From: JAFGBM01 sp964610155 | GTDB taxonomy: Bacteria; Actinomycetota; Actinomycetes; Actinomycetales; Demequinaceae | Length of the DNA stretch: 64,000 bases | Direction: 5' to 3' | Assembly (NCBI GenBank): GCA_964610155.1 | Contig: CAZSUY010000004.1 | Coordinates: 67,256 to 131,255, forward strand | Made by a program: the position numbers and the translations under genes | Notes under the pieces: model-generated | Seen by the model: only the letters and a program-made list of their open reading frames with translations | Told to the model about the DNA's origin: nothing | The model's database searches: none | Shown here: positions 43,883 to 51,852 of the stretch, piece by piece | How positions within the stretch are numbered: the stretch's first letter is position 1 | Layout: each line of letters begins with the position of its first letter

Positions 43883-44449
43883 TTACGCCGCGCCCCCTGC
43901 CCGCCGTCGCAATACCTCAATGGCCCGATGCTGGAGCACCCGAATCGCACCCTCGGACTTGTCCATGACCTTCGCCGTTTGCGCGACCGAGAGGTCCGCC
44001 ACCACCCGGAGCATGATCACATCGCGCTGATCCGGAGTCAGGTCCGCCAGAGCCTCCTCAATACCGCCGGAGCCAAGCCTTCGCATCGCATCATCCTCGA
44101 CGTCGCCGCCCTTGAGGCGATAGAGATCGGCGTCCTCGACCGCCGATCCGGCGATCATCGGCCGTCTACCGGCCTTGCGACGGGCATCAATCAAGCGCCG
44201 GTGCGCGATGACGAACACCCAGGAACGAAACTCCTCCTCGTTCCCCTCGAATGAGTGGATTCCCTTCGCCACCTGTAAGAAGGTCTCCGAGGCAAGATCG
44301 TCGGGATCCGCCGCCCCGTGCACCCTAAGGTATCCGGTGACGGATCCGGCGAGGTAGCGATAGAGGGCGGCCCAGGCCCACTCTTCACCCGCCTTTGCCG
44401 CGACAAGGGCAGACTCGAAGCCAGCCCCGAACGTCACGTCCTGCCCCAA
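43883..44449 (-). CDS. ECF-type RNA polymerase sigma factor
   Basis: The 188 residues have sigma region 2 (AALYRYLAGSVTGYLRVHGAADPDDLASETFLQVAKGIHSFEG...SWVFVIAHRRLIDARRK) and region 4 (LADLTPDQRDVIMLRVVADLSVAQTAKVMDKSEGAIRVLQHRAIEVLRRR), with no region 1.1 or 3. The start may be TTG 44449 or GTG 44437; the latter has GGGGCAGG upstream. It is followed by the DUF5667-like membrane protein. Confidence 0.9.
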   Translation of the reverse strand: MGQDVTFGAGFESALVAAKAGEEWAWAALYRYLAGSVTGYLRVHGAADPDDLASETFLQVAKGIHSFEGNEEEFRSWVFVIAHRRLIDARRKAGRRPMIAGSAVEDADLYRLKGGDVEDDAMRRLGSGGIEEALADLTPDQRDVIMLRVVADLSVAQTAKVMDKSEGAIRVLQHRAIEVLRRRAGGAA

Positions 44450-44491
44450 TCTTCGTCGATGAAGTGCTCCCTATTCCCGGACTCTGTGTTG

Positions 44492-45016
44492 CTAGGTGAT
44501 TTTCGCAGCGAGTTCCCTACCCCATTGGCGCGCGCGATCGACCTCACCTTCGAGGAGTGCCCCCGTCTTGATCGATTCGGTCGTGCGCATGGCCACCTGG
44601 AATCCCTGCGGCTTGGCGACCGGCGTCAGGCCAGCCCTATCCAGCCTCTTGAGGATCTTTGAGGCACCGCCCCGGCCAAGGGGGCCGGGGACGCGGGTAT
44701 CGAAGGCTGCTGCGGCTGCGCCAAGGCCGCTGGGTAGGTCCTTGAGCCACTCCCGCAGGAGCATCTGTGAGATGTCGGGAGGAAGATCGCCTTTCTTGTT
44801 CGCTCGCTCCAGACTCGATTTCACCGACTCTTCTGTTGGAAGGTTGAAAGCGTGGATGGGTGCTCCTGCAACGATGAGTTTGGCCCCCTTGAGGGTCTCC
44901 GGGGTCGCCTCCGTTGTGGAGAGCGCCTTGGCCCCTTCACCAAGGCCTTCCGCGATGGCCTGCGCTATCGCCGCAGTACTCCCCCACAACGACTGGTACA
45001 CAACAACCGCCTTCAT
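44492..45016 (-). CDS. Flavodoxin-fold protein
   Basis: The 174 residues start MKAVVVYQSLWGSTAAIAQA, the FMN phosphate-binding loop (xSxxGST type) of flavodoxins, and have a second binding loop LIVAGAPIHAFNLP. The C-terminal half (FDTRVPGPLGRGGASKILKRL) is like flavodoxin/nitric oxide synthase domain proteins. It probably transfers electrons or senses redox state; the partner is unknown. AAGGGGAC precedes the ATG. Confidence 0.85.
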   Translation of the reverse strand: MKAVVVYQSLWGSTAAIAQAIAEGLGEGAKALSTTEATPETLKGAKLIVAGAPIHAFNLPTEESVKSSLERANKKGDLPPDISQMLLREWLKDLPSGLGAAAAAFDTRVPGPLGRGGASKILKRLDRAGLTPVAKPQGFQVAMRTTESIKTGALLEGEVDRARQWGRELAAKIT

Positions 45017-45153
45017 GGCCGTCCCCTTTCGGACTAGTTCCCTCTATTAAAACGCATAGGGGAACAAGGACGGGCTTCGCTTGCTTAACACCACGGATAA
45101 TGTGCGGAAGGTCACGCCGATATTGGGAATCCCTGGATGAACTGAAGGAGAAG

Positions 45154-45226
45154 TAGCCCCGACCGGATTCGAACCGGCGCTACCGCCGTGAGAGGGCGGC
45201 GTGCTAGGCCGCTACACAACGGGGCC
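45154..45226 (-). tRNA. tRNA-Glu (anticodon CTC)
   Basis: The reverse strand forms a 73-nt cloverleaf: acceptor GGCCCCG/CGGGGCT, D-arm with TGTAGCGGCCTAGCA, anticodon stem CCGCC/GGCGG around CTCTCAC (anticodon CTC), T-arm GCCGGTTCGAATCCGGT, discriminator A. No encoded CCA. Confidence 0.95.
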
Positions 45227-45264
45227 CTAGCGGTCCAGGGAACTCCTCCCGTGAACGCGACTAC

Positions 45265-45370
45265 CAAGATTAGCGCATCGGCCAAAGGGGTGCGACCGTG
45301 CGGACGGCCATACGCGCGGCGGGATGAGCGGGTTGGGCCTTGTTCGCAATACTCGCAGGCGCTAATCTTG
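45265..45370. repeat. 12-bp inverted repeat holding divergent -10 elements
   Basis: CAAGATTAGCGC (45265-45276) and its exact complement GCGCTAATCTTG (45359-45370) face each other across 82 bp. Each contains TAATCT, a good -10: one on the minus strand about 40 bp upstream of tRNA-Glu, one on the plus strand upstream of clpB. The symmetry may be a shared promoter element or a common regulator site. Confidence 0.6.
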
Positions 45371-45387
45371 AGCGTAGTCCGCTCAAC
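45340..45387 (+). promoter_or_regulatory. clpB promoter with HspR-type (HAIR) operator
   Basis: -35 TTGTTC (45340-45345), 17 bp, -10 TAATCT (45363-45368), then an inverted repeat CTTGAGC-N7-GCTCAAC (45367-45387) over the expected transcription start. It matches 11 of 14 conserved positions of the actinobacterial HAIR element CTTGAGT-N7-ACTCAAG bound by the heat-shock repressor HspR. hspR is not in the window. Confidence 0.7.
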
Positions 45388-45426
45388 TTTGTTTAACTGT
45401 CACATAGCACTATCGAGGAGGCTCCC

Positions 45427-47577
45427 ATGACTAGTCCCACCGGGCAAAACGAGGACGGTGAGGCCACGCCCCTCGATCAGTTCGGACAGGATTTCACCGC
45501 GCTCGCCGAGTCCGGTGCCCTCGACCCCGTCATCGGCCGAGACGAGGAGATCCGACGCATCATGCAGGTGCTCTCCCGTCGGACGAAGAACAATGCCGTC
45601 CTTATCGGCGATCCCGGTGTGGGCAAGACCGCCATTGTCGAGGGTCTCGCCCAACGGATCATCGCCGGCGACGTCCCCCAGTCCCTCAAGGACCGTCGCA
45701 TCGTCAGCATCGCGATGGGCTCGCTCGTCGCGGGGGCGGCGTATCGCGGCCAGTTCGAGGAGCGGCTCAAGGGGGTGTTGGAGGAGGTCGAGAAGTCCGA
45801 GGGGCGCATCATTCTCTTCGTCGACGAACTCCACACGATCGTCGGCGCGGGCGGCGCCGAGGGGGCGGTCGATGCCGGGAACATCCTCAAGCCAATGCTT
45901 GCCCGTGGAAAACTACGCATGATCGGCGCGACGACGCTCGCCGAGTACCGGGAGCGCATCGAGAAAGACAGCGCCCTCGAGCGCCGGTTCCAGCCCGTAT
46001 ACGTGGGCGAGCCCAGCCTCGATGACACCATTGCCATCCTCAGAGGCCTCCAGGAGAAGTACGAGGTCCACCACGGGGTCAAGATCACGGACGAGGCGAT
46101 CGTCGCCGCCGCCCGTCTGAGCGATCGATATATCACTGAACGGTTCCTCCCCGACAAAGCCGTGGACCTAATCGACGAGGCAACAAGCGCGCTCAAGATC
46201 CAGATCGACTCCCTGCCGACCGACCTCGACCGGCTGCGCCGTCGCACGATGCAACTGGAGATCGAGCGCACCCAGGTGGGGAAGGACAAGTCAGCCTCCG
46301 CGAAGGAACGCCGGGACGAGATCGACGCGGACATCGCCAACCTCAAGGCCCAGTCCAAGGTCCTCGAAGCGCGGTGGGAGAACGAGAAGGCCCTCATCTC
46401 CCGACTCAACGAGGCCTCCGAACGGCTGGAGTCGCTCCGGGGCGACCTTGAACGTGCCGAGCGCGTCGCCGATCTCAACCTCGCCGGGCGCATCCGCTAC
46501 GGGGACATACCCGAGGCCGAGAAGGAGATCGCCACTGCAAAGGCCGAGCTCGACGAGATCCCGGCCGACGAGAGGCTCCTCAGAGAGGAAGTCACGAGCC
46601 AGGACATCGCGGCGGTCGTCGCCAAATGGACGGGCGTCCCAGTCGAGCGCCTCCTTACGGAGGAGTCGTCCAAACTCTCTCACCTCGAGGAGTACCTCCA
46701 CGAGAGGGTAATCGGTCAGGATCGAGCCGTCGCCATCGTGTCGGATGCCATCCGGCGCGCCAGGGCCGGCATCTCCGATGCTCACCGACCCATCGGCTCG
46801 TTTCTCTTTCTGGGTCCCTCCGGAGTCGGCAAGACCGAGCTCGCCCGGGCCCTCGCCGAGCAATTATTCGACGACGAACGGGCCATGGTGCGTATCGACA
46901 TGTCCGAGTACATGGAGAGCCACACGGTCTCCCGGCTCATCGGGGCGCCGCCCGGATACGTCGGCTATGACCAGGGAGGACAGTTGACTGAGGCCGTCCG
47001 TCGCCGTCCATATTCCATCGTTTTGTTCGACGAGATTGAGAAGGCTCACCCGGACGTGTGGAATGTCCTCCTCCAGGTACTCGATGACGGTCGGCTCACG
47101 GATGGCCACGGCCGCATCGTCAACTTCACCAACACGATCATCGTCTTGACCTCGAACCTCGGATCCGACATCGTACTCGCGTGGGACGGCGTCCACCACG
47201 ATGCCCTTGAGGCGGACCTCATGGCCGCCCTCAAACAGGCCTTCCGCCCCGAGTTTCTCAATCGGCTGGACGACATTGTCATCTTCGACAGGATCGACAG
47301 GGAGGCGATGCGGGGTATCGTCTCGACCGAACTCGCCAAGGCCTCCACCCGGCTCCGGGAGTCCAAGGGCATCGACCTCGTCGTCGATGCCTCCCTAGCG
47401 ACGTCTCTTTCCGAGGATGGCTACGACCCTCAGTTCGGGGCACGCCCGCTCAAGCGGCTCATCCAGACAAGGCTTCTCAACGAACTCGCGAAGGAGATCG
47501 TCGACGGCGGGATCGGAGAGGGGGACAGGGTGACGGCGTCATGGTCGAAGGGAATGGTCACTCTCGACCGCAGTTAG
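45427..47577 (+). CDS. clpB: ClpB-type disaggregase lacking the N-terminal domain
   Basis: The 716-residue AAA+ chaperone has two ATPase modules: NBD1 with Walker A GDPGVGKTA and Walker B ILFVDEL, NBD2 with GPSGVGKTE and VLFDEIEKAHPDVWN. Between them lies the coiled-coil middle domain (about residues 270-375: LRRRTMQLEIERTQVG...LEARWENEKALISRL), which marks ClpB rather than ClpA/C. The usual N-domain of about 150 residues is absent; the protein begins just before NBD1 (DPVIGRDEEIRRIMQVL). GAGGAGG lies at the right distance from ATG 45427, so the short form is the encoded form. It works with DnaK to rescue aggregated proteins. Confidence 0.93.
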   Translation: MTSPTGQNEDGEATPLDQFGQDFTALAESGALDPVIGRDEEIRRIMQVLSRRTKNNAVLIGDPGVGKTAIVEGLAQRIIAGDVPQSLKDRRIVSIAMGSLVAGAAYRGQFEERLKGVLEEVEKSEGRIILFVDELHTIVGAGGAEGAVDAGNILKPMLARGKLRMIGATTLAEYRERIEKDSALERRFQPVYVGEPSLDDTIAILRGLQEKYEVHHGVKITDEAIVAAARLSDRYITERFLPDKAVDLIDEATSALKIQIDSLPTDLDRLRRRTMQLEIERTQVGKDKSASAKERRDEIDADIANLKAQSKVLEARWENEKALISRLNEASERLESLRGDLERAERVADLNLAGRIRYGDIPEAEKEIATAKAELDEIPADERLLREEVTSQDIAAVVAKWTGVPVERLLTEESSKLSHLEEYLHERVIGQDRAVAIVSDAIRRARAGISDAHRPIGSFLFLGPSGVGKTELARALAEQLFDDERAMVRIDMSEYMESHTVSRLIGAPPGYVGYDQGGQLTEAVRRRPYSIVLFDEIEKAHPDVWNVLLQVLDDGRLTDGHGRIVNFTNTIIVLTSNLGSDIVLAWDGVHHDALEADLMAALKQAFRPEFLNRLDDIVIFDRIDREAMRGIVSTELAKASTRLRESKGIDLVVDASLATSLSEDGYDPQFGARPLKRLIQTRLLNELAKEIVDGGIGEGDRVTASWSKGMVTLDRS

Positions 47578-47591
47578 GACGACGGGCCGAG

Positions 47592-47669
47592 TCACTGCTC
47601 CGCGGCGACGTCTCCAGGGTGCTCGGCATGCCATCGGGCGGCCTGCTCTTGTGAGGGGTTCTCAGACAT
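47592..47669 (-). CDS. Possible 25-residue small protein
   Basis: The reverse strand has ATG 47669 to TGA 47592, reading MSENPSQEQAARWHAEHPGD plus VAAEQ. Codon use is like the neighbours, but there is no clear Shine-Dalgarno. It lies in the 210 bp between clpB and the tRNA-Gln terminator, where I see no other gene. It could equally be chance. Confidence 0.2.
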   Translation of the reverse strand: MSENPSQEQAARWHAEHPGDVAAEQ

Positions 47670-47765
47670 CCCATTCGCCAGGTGCCATTCCTTGTTGATC
47701 GCTCCCGCAGATCCCCCGCCTTCTCGACACCGTACCCGAACGGTCAGTCCCCTTTTCTAACGAGA

Positions 47766-47787
47766 AAGGCCCGCATAAGCGGGCCTT
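47766..47787 (-). terminator. Rho-independent terminator after tRNA-Gln
   Basis: On the minus strand AAGGCCCGC-TTAT-GCGGGCCTT is followed by TCTCG. The 9-bp GC-rich stem begins four bases after the tRNA 3' end. It could also stop clpB transcription from the other side. Confidence 0.75.
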
Positions 47788-47791
47788 ACTG

Positions 47792-47863
47792 CTGGGGTAC
47801 AAGGATTCGAACCTCGACTAACTGGATCAGAACCAGTCGTGCTGCCAGTTACACCATACCCCA
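47792..47863 (-). tRNA. tRNA-Gln (anticodon CTG)
   Basis: A 72-nt reverse-strand cloverleaf: acceptor TGGGGTA/TACCCCA, anticodon stem ACTGG/CCAGT around TTCTGAT (anticodon CTG), T-arm CGAGGTTCGAATCCTTG, discriminator G. No encoded CCA. A candidate -10 TACAGT lies at 47890-47895, 26 bp upstream. Confidence 0.93.
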
Positions 47864-47874
47864 ATGGCTCATCA

Positions 47875-47904
47875 CCGAACCGGTCCACTACTGTACCGGT
47901 TCGG
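47875..47904. repeat. 10-bp perfect inverted repeat CCGAACCGGT-N10-ACCGGTTCGG
   Basis: The arms (47875-47884 and 47895-47904) are exact complements around a 10-bp spacer, one helical turn centre to centre times two, as in sites for dimeric regulators. It lies in the tRNA-Gln/arsR divergent region and overlaps a possible tRNA -10. It shows no match to the A/T-rich ArsR operator 80 bp away. Confidence 0.6.
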
Positions 47905-47981
47905 GGCTGGCAATCGAAACGACAACTTCATCCAAACGATGAGCAAAGGTCCCTTGCGGGACGTCGGCCAATATGCTACAA

Positions 47982-48002
47982 ATCAAATATGATTGAATCA
48001 AT
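47982..48002 (+). promoter_or_regulatory. Probable ArsR operator over the arsR start codon
   Basis: Two overlapping inverted repeats, TCAA-N6-TTGA (47983-47996) and ATTGA-A-TCAAT (47992-48002), cover the ATG at 47989. A -10-like TACAAA (47977-47982) is six bases before the ATG, so the transcript may be leaderless. A bound repressor would block both initiation and elongation. Confidence 0.6.
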
Positions 48003-48282
48003 TTCAACTGGACTATCCATCGAGGCCGACTCCTCACTCCTCGCCGCTGTCGGCGATCCGACCCGCCTCGGCATCCTCCGTCAACTCGCCGACCAGGGCG
48101 CGACGTGCGTCTGCAACCTGGCGGTTGACCCCTCGATCGCGCCCAACCTGCTGAGCTACCACCTCAAGGTCCTACGAGAGGCTGGCCTGGTCGAAACAGC
48201 CCGCCGGGGTCGATGGATCGACTATGCCCTCGCAGGCGACGCCCTCGATCGACTCCACTCCGCCCTCCCAACGAGCCTCTAG
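47989..48282 (+). CDS. ArsR/SmtB-family metalloregulator
   Basis: The 97-residue winged-helix repressor has the metal-site motif TCVCNLA (ELCVCDL type), with both cysteines in the DNA-binding helix alpha-3 region, and the recognition helix PNLLSYHLKVLREAGLVE. Such sites bind As(III), Sb(III) or Cd/Pb, and metal binding releases the operator. It starts an operon with a permease and a thioredoxin-like protein. The start is ATG 47989, within its own probable operator. Confidence 0.9.
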   Translation: MIESISTGLSIEADSSLLAAVGDPTRLGILRQLADQGATCVCNLAVDPSIAPNLLSYHLKVLREAGLVETARRGRWIDYALAGDALDRLHSALPTSL

Positions 48283-48299
48283 CCCACTCGCCTAGAGCC

Positions 48300-49358
48300 A
48301 TGCAGACTCCACTTCCCACGCCGACCCTCCGCCTCCCCACCTCGACGCGCGTCGTCGTCGCCCGCCTCGCCGGGCTCGCCCTTGCCTGGACGGCCGTCTT
48401 CCTCCTCAACGAGTGGGTGTGGGACGCGGCGTTCGAACGCTGGCTCGGCCTCGATCTCTCCGATCAAGCGGTCGGGGCGTTGCACTTCTTCTTGTACGAC
48501 GTCACCAAGCTGCTGCTCCTGCTGGTCGGGATGATCTTCGCCATCGGCCTGCTCCGAAGCACCATAAATCCCGAGCGGGTCCGGGCATCACTCGAGGGAC
48601 GCCCCTTGGTGCTCGCTCTAGTGCTCGCGGCCATCTTCGGAGCGATCACCCCCTTCTGCTCCTGCTCCTCCATCCCCCTCTTCATCGGCTTCGTCGCGGC
48701 CGGCATCCCCCTCGGCGTCACCCTGACATTCCTCATCGCCTCCCCGCTCGTCAACGAAGTCGCCGTCGTCATGCTGGGGGACACGTTCGGTTGGGGTGTG
48801 ACGGGAGCATACATTATCGCCGGGCTGACCCTAGCCGTCCTAGCCGGATTCCTGCTCTCCCGATTCGACCTCCGTGACCAGGTCGAGGACTTCGTTTTCT
48901 CCACCCCCATCGCCAAACTCCACTTCGAAGGACAGCGACCGACGCTTGAGCAGCGGGTGAAGGCCGCCCGGACGGAGGTGCGGGACATCGTCGGACGGGT
49001 GTGGGTTTGGGTTCTCATCGGGGTGGGAATCGGCGCAGCCATCCACGGATGGGTGCCGCAGGAGTTCTTCGTCGAGCACGTGGGGGCGGATAACCCCGCC
49101 GCCGTGCCCGTCGCGACCGTGGTGGGCGTCCCCCTGTACTCGAACGCCGCGGCAGCCATCCCTATCGGCGAGGCCCTCTATGCCAAGGGTGTGGCCCTCG
49201 GGACGGTGTTCTCGTTCATGATGGCCACCGTCGCCCTCTCGCTACCCGAGGCCATCATGCTCCGGCGCGTCCTGAAGCCCCGCCTCCTCGCGGTCTTTTT
49301 CGGCATCGTCGCCGTCGGCATCATGATCATCGGATACGTATTCAACTGGGCTGCCTAG
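48300..49358 (+). CDS. ArsP/DUF318-type permease
   Basis: The 352 residues form about eight membrane helices. The family motif TPFCSCSSIPLFIGFVAAGIPLG with its three cysteines and FLIASPLVNEVAVVML in the first half are typical. GVPLYSNAAAAIPIGEAL recurs in the second half as an inverted copy. ArsP exports trivalent organoarsenicals, and relatives have unknown substrates. It is 17 bp from arsR and co-transcribed. Confidence 0.88.
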   Translation: MQTPLPTPTLRLPTSTRVVVARLAGLALAWTAVFLLNEWVWDAAFERWLGLDLSDQAVGALHFFLYDVTKLLLLLVGMIFAIGLLRSTINPERVRASLEGRPLVLALVLAAIFGAITPFCSCSSIPLFIGFVAAGIPLGVTLTFLIASPLVNEVAVVMLGDTFGWGVTGAYIIAGLTLAVLAGFLLSRFDLRDQVEDFVFSTPIAKLHFEGQRPTLEQRVKAARTEVRDIVGRVWVWVLIGVGIGAAIHGWVPQEFFVEHVGADNPAAVPVATVVGVPLYSNAAAAIPIGEALYAKGVALGTVFSFMMATVALSLPEAIMLRRVLKPRLLAVFFGIVAVGIMIIGYVFNWAA

Positions 49359-49381
49359 CCCCCACATCAGGAAGGTTCACC

Positions 49382-49624
49382 ATGAAAATCTCCATTCTCG
49401 GCCCCGGGTGCCACAACTGCGTGACGCTCGAGCGGCTTACCCGCGAGGCCGTCGCCGAGCTCAGCCTCACCGCCGATATCGAGAAGGTCACCGACTACGC
49501 TGAGATCGCGGCCTTCGGGATCATGAGCACACCCGGGCTCGTCGTCGACGGCGAGGTGGTGATGTCGGGGCGCGTGCCGAGCGGCTCCGAGGTCAAGGAG
49601 TTGCTCGCTACCCACATCAGCTAG
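49382..49624 (+). CDS. Small thioredoxin-like protein (redox-active disulfide protein 2 type)
   Basis: The 80 residues begin MKISILGPGCHNCVTLERLT with a CHNC redox motif and contain the cis-Pro STPGLVVDGEVVMSGRVPS. Such proteins travel with DUF318 permeases and ArsR and may reduce the substrate or the permease cysteines. GGAAGG is upstream. The stop shares CTAG with the convergent HAD gene. Confidence 0.88.
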   Translation: MKISILGPGCHNCVTLERLTREAVAELSLTADIEKVTDYAEIAAFGIMSTPGLVVDGEVVMSGRVPSGSEVKELLATHIS

Positions 49625-50358
49625 CCCGACGGTGACTTGAGAAGGGTTGCGAGTTCGGTGAGCGAGGCGACCCTGACGACGCCGGCCCCTGCGACCTCCT
49701 CGTCGGTTCGATGCACCCACGTCCCCGGCCGATCGCACCACACCCCCACGAGCCCGGCCTGTACGGCGGCGACCGCATCGATGTCGAACTCGTCTCCAAC
49801 ATAGAGTGTCTCCCCTGTCGTCGTACCGAGGAGCCGGCAGGCCTCGTGGAACACCCGCGGATCGGGCTTGCCGAAACCGAAATCGTCGACGCAGACAAGC
49901 AAGGGAACGTGGGAGAGGCCGACGGCGGCCAGCTTGGCGACCTGCTGGGCGCGGCGGGCGTTGCTCAACACCCCGTAGGGCAGGCCAAGAGCGGAAAGTC
50001 CGTCGAGGAACGGCGCGGCATCCTCATGGAGACACCAGCCCTCCCGATACGCATTGTCGAAAGCCTGTATCCAGGCGATCAGAGCCTCTTCATCCTCGAA
50101 GACCGGCCCGCCAAAGTGGGCGTGGAGGTCCTCTGCGCGGAGGCGCCTCTGGGTTCGGGAGTCGATCTCGCCTCGGGAGAACGCCCGGTAATGCCCGCCC
50201 CTGTCGGCGCGGAAGAACACCACTGCCTCTTCGATGTCCGTGTGGCTCGGGAGGTACTCGGCAGCGATGCGAGAAATCGCATGCCGAACGGCAGCGACAT
50301 TATCGAGGAGGGTGTCATCGATGTCGACGAGGACGCCGGCAATTGAGCGGCCGAGCAC
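49621..50358 (-). CDS. HAD-family hydrolase
   Basis: The 245-residue phosphatase-like enzyme has motif I VDIDDTLLD, a helical cap, motif II VLSNARRAQQ, motif III GFGKPDPRVF and motif IV GDEFDIDAVAA. It belongs to the HAD-like phosphoglycolate/YjjG group; the substrate cannot be told. GTG 50358 shares one base with the gltX stop (TAGTG). Confidence 0.88.
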   Translation of the reverse strand: MLGRSIAGVLVDIDDTLLDNVAAVRHAISRIAAEYLPSHTDIEEAVVFFRADRGGHYRAFSRGEIDSRTQRRLRAEDLHAHFGGPVFEDEEALIAWIQAFDNAYREGWCLHEDAAPFLDGLSALGLPYGVLSNARRAQQVAKLAAVGLSHVPLLVCVDDFGFGKPDPRVFHEACRLLGTTTGETLYVGDEFDIDAVAAVQAGLVGVWCDRPGTWVHRTDEEVAGAGVVRVASLTELATLLKSPSG

Positions 50359-51842
50359 TAGAGCGTCGCCCGAAGCGTTCGGAGTCGGGTGATGGACTGG
50401 TCCTTCCCGAGGATCTCCATCGACTCGAAGAGCGGCGGCGAGACCCGACGTCCTGTCACGGCCACCCGTAGCGGGGTGAAGGCATCGCGCGGCTTGAGGC
50501 CCATGCCCTCGACGAGCGCCGCACGCAGGGCCTCTTGCTGAGTGTCCGCCGAAAAGCCCTCGAGCCCCTCGATCGCCGAAATCGCTGCGTCGAGGATGGC
50601 CCCGGCGTTCTCCCCTAAACCAGCCCGCGCATCCTCCTCGACCACCACGGCGTCGTCCAGAATGAAGAAGAACCCGAGCATCCCCGGCGCCTCCCCCAAT
50701 AGCGTGATCCGCTCCCTGATGAGCGGCACCGCGAGGGCGAGGGTTGCCTCCTCGTGCGGGGTGAGGTCGCGAACCTCGGCGGCCCCCACCACGCCGGCCG
50801 CATGTAGGTACGGCACGATCCTGGTCACCAGGTCGCCGACGGGAAGGCTTCGGATGTGCTCGGCGTTGATGGCCTCCGCCTTCTTGAGGTCGAAGCGCGC
50901 CGGATTCGGGTTGACGTCCGCGACGTCGAAGGCTGCCACCATCTCGGCGAGTGTGAAGATGTCCCGGTCGGGGGCGATCGACCAGCCCAGGAGTCCCAGG
51001 TAGTTGAGCAAGCCCTCCGGAAGGAAGCCCCGCTCACGGTGGAGGAAGAGGTTCGACTCCGGCGCCCGCTTGGAGAGCTTCTTACTCCCCTCCCCCGTCA
51101 CCATCGGAAGGTGGGCGAAGGTCGGCACAGCGTCGGCAAAGCCAAGCTCCCGGAGCTCCCAGTAGAGCGCGATCTGGCGCGGGGTGGACGAGAGGAGGTC
51201 CTCCCCTCTGAGGACGTGTGTGATCTTCATGAGGGCGTCGTCGACTGGGTTGACCAGCGTATAAAGCGGCTCACCGTTTGCGCGAACGATGACGAAGTCG
51301 GGGACGGTCCCCGCCTTGAACGTCACCTCACCCCGAATTAGGTCCGCAAAGGTTATGTCCTCGTCCGGCATACGCAGCCGGACTACGGGTTCGCGCCCCT
51401 CGGCCCGGTAGGCGGCCTTCTGCTCCTCCGTGAGGACGCGGTCGAAGTTGTCGTAGCCGAGATGGGTTGACCGTCCGGCCGCGCGGTGACGCTCGTCGGT
51501 CTCCTCGGGCGTCGTGAACGACTCGTAGGCGAAGCCCCGATCTAAGAGTTTCCGCGCGACGTCCACGTATATCTCGCGTCGCTCGCTCTGGCGATACGGA
51601 GCGTAGGGGCCTCCGATGTCCGGCCCCTCGTCCCAATCGAGGCCCAGCCAGCGGAGGGCGTCGACGAGTTGGCGATAGGACTCCTCGCTGTCGCGTTCGG
51701 CGTCCGTATCCTCGATCCGGAAGACAAAGTCCCCGCCCATGTGACGGGCATATGCCCAGTTGAAGAGGGCCGTCCGAATGAGGCCGACGTGGGGTATTCC
51801 CGTAGGCGACGGGCAGAAGCGAACGCGGACCTTGCTCATCAA
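50358..51842 (-). CDS. gltX: Glutamate--tRNA ligase
   Basis: The 494-residue class I synthetase has SPTGIPHVGLIRTALFNW (HIGH-type), the HVLRGEDLLSSTPRQI block and GSKKLSKRAPES (KMSKS-type). It charges tRNA-Glu; in actinobacteria without GlnRS it usually also loads tRNA-Gln for amidotransferase conversion, an inference here. TTG 51842 or ATG 51839 is the start, 10 bp after the fah stop. Confidence 0.97.
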   Translation of the reverse strand: MMSKVRVRFCPSPTGIPHVGLIRTALFNWAYARHMGGDFVFRIEDTDAERDSEESYRQLVDALRWLGLDWDEGPDIGGPYAPYRQSERREIYVDVARKLLDRGFAYESFTTPEETDERHRAAGRSTHLGYDNFDRVLTEEQKAAYRAEGREPVVRLRMPDEDITFADLIRGEVTFKAGTVPDFVIVRANGEPLYTLVNPVDDALMKITHVLRGEDLLSSTPRQIALYWELRELGFADAVPTFAHLPMVTGEGSKKLSKRAPESNLFLHRERGFLPEGLLNYLGLLGWSIAPDRDIFTLAEMVAAFDVADVNPNPARFDLKKAEAINAEHIRSLPVGDLVTRIVPYLHAAGVVGAAEVRDLTPHEEATLALAVPLIRERITLLGEAPGMLGFFFILDDAVVVEEDARAGLGENAGAILDAAISAIEGLEGFSADTQQEALRAALVEGMGLKPRDAFTPLRVAVTGRRVSPPLFESMEILGKDQSITRLRTLRATL

Positions 51843-51852
51843 CGCACGGGAT

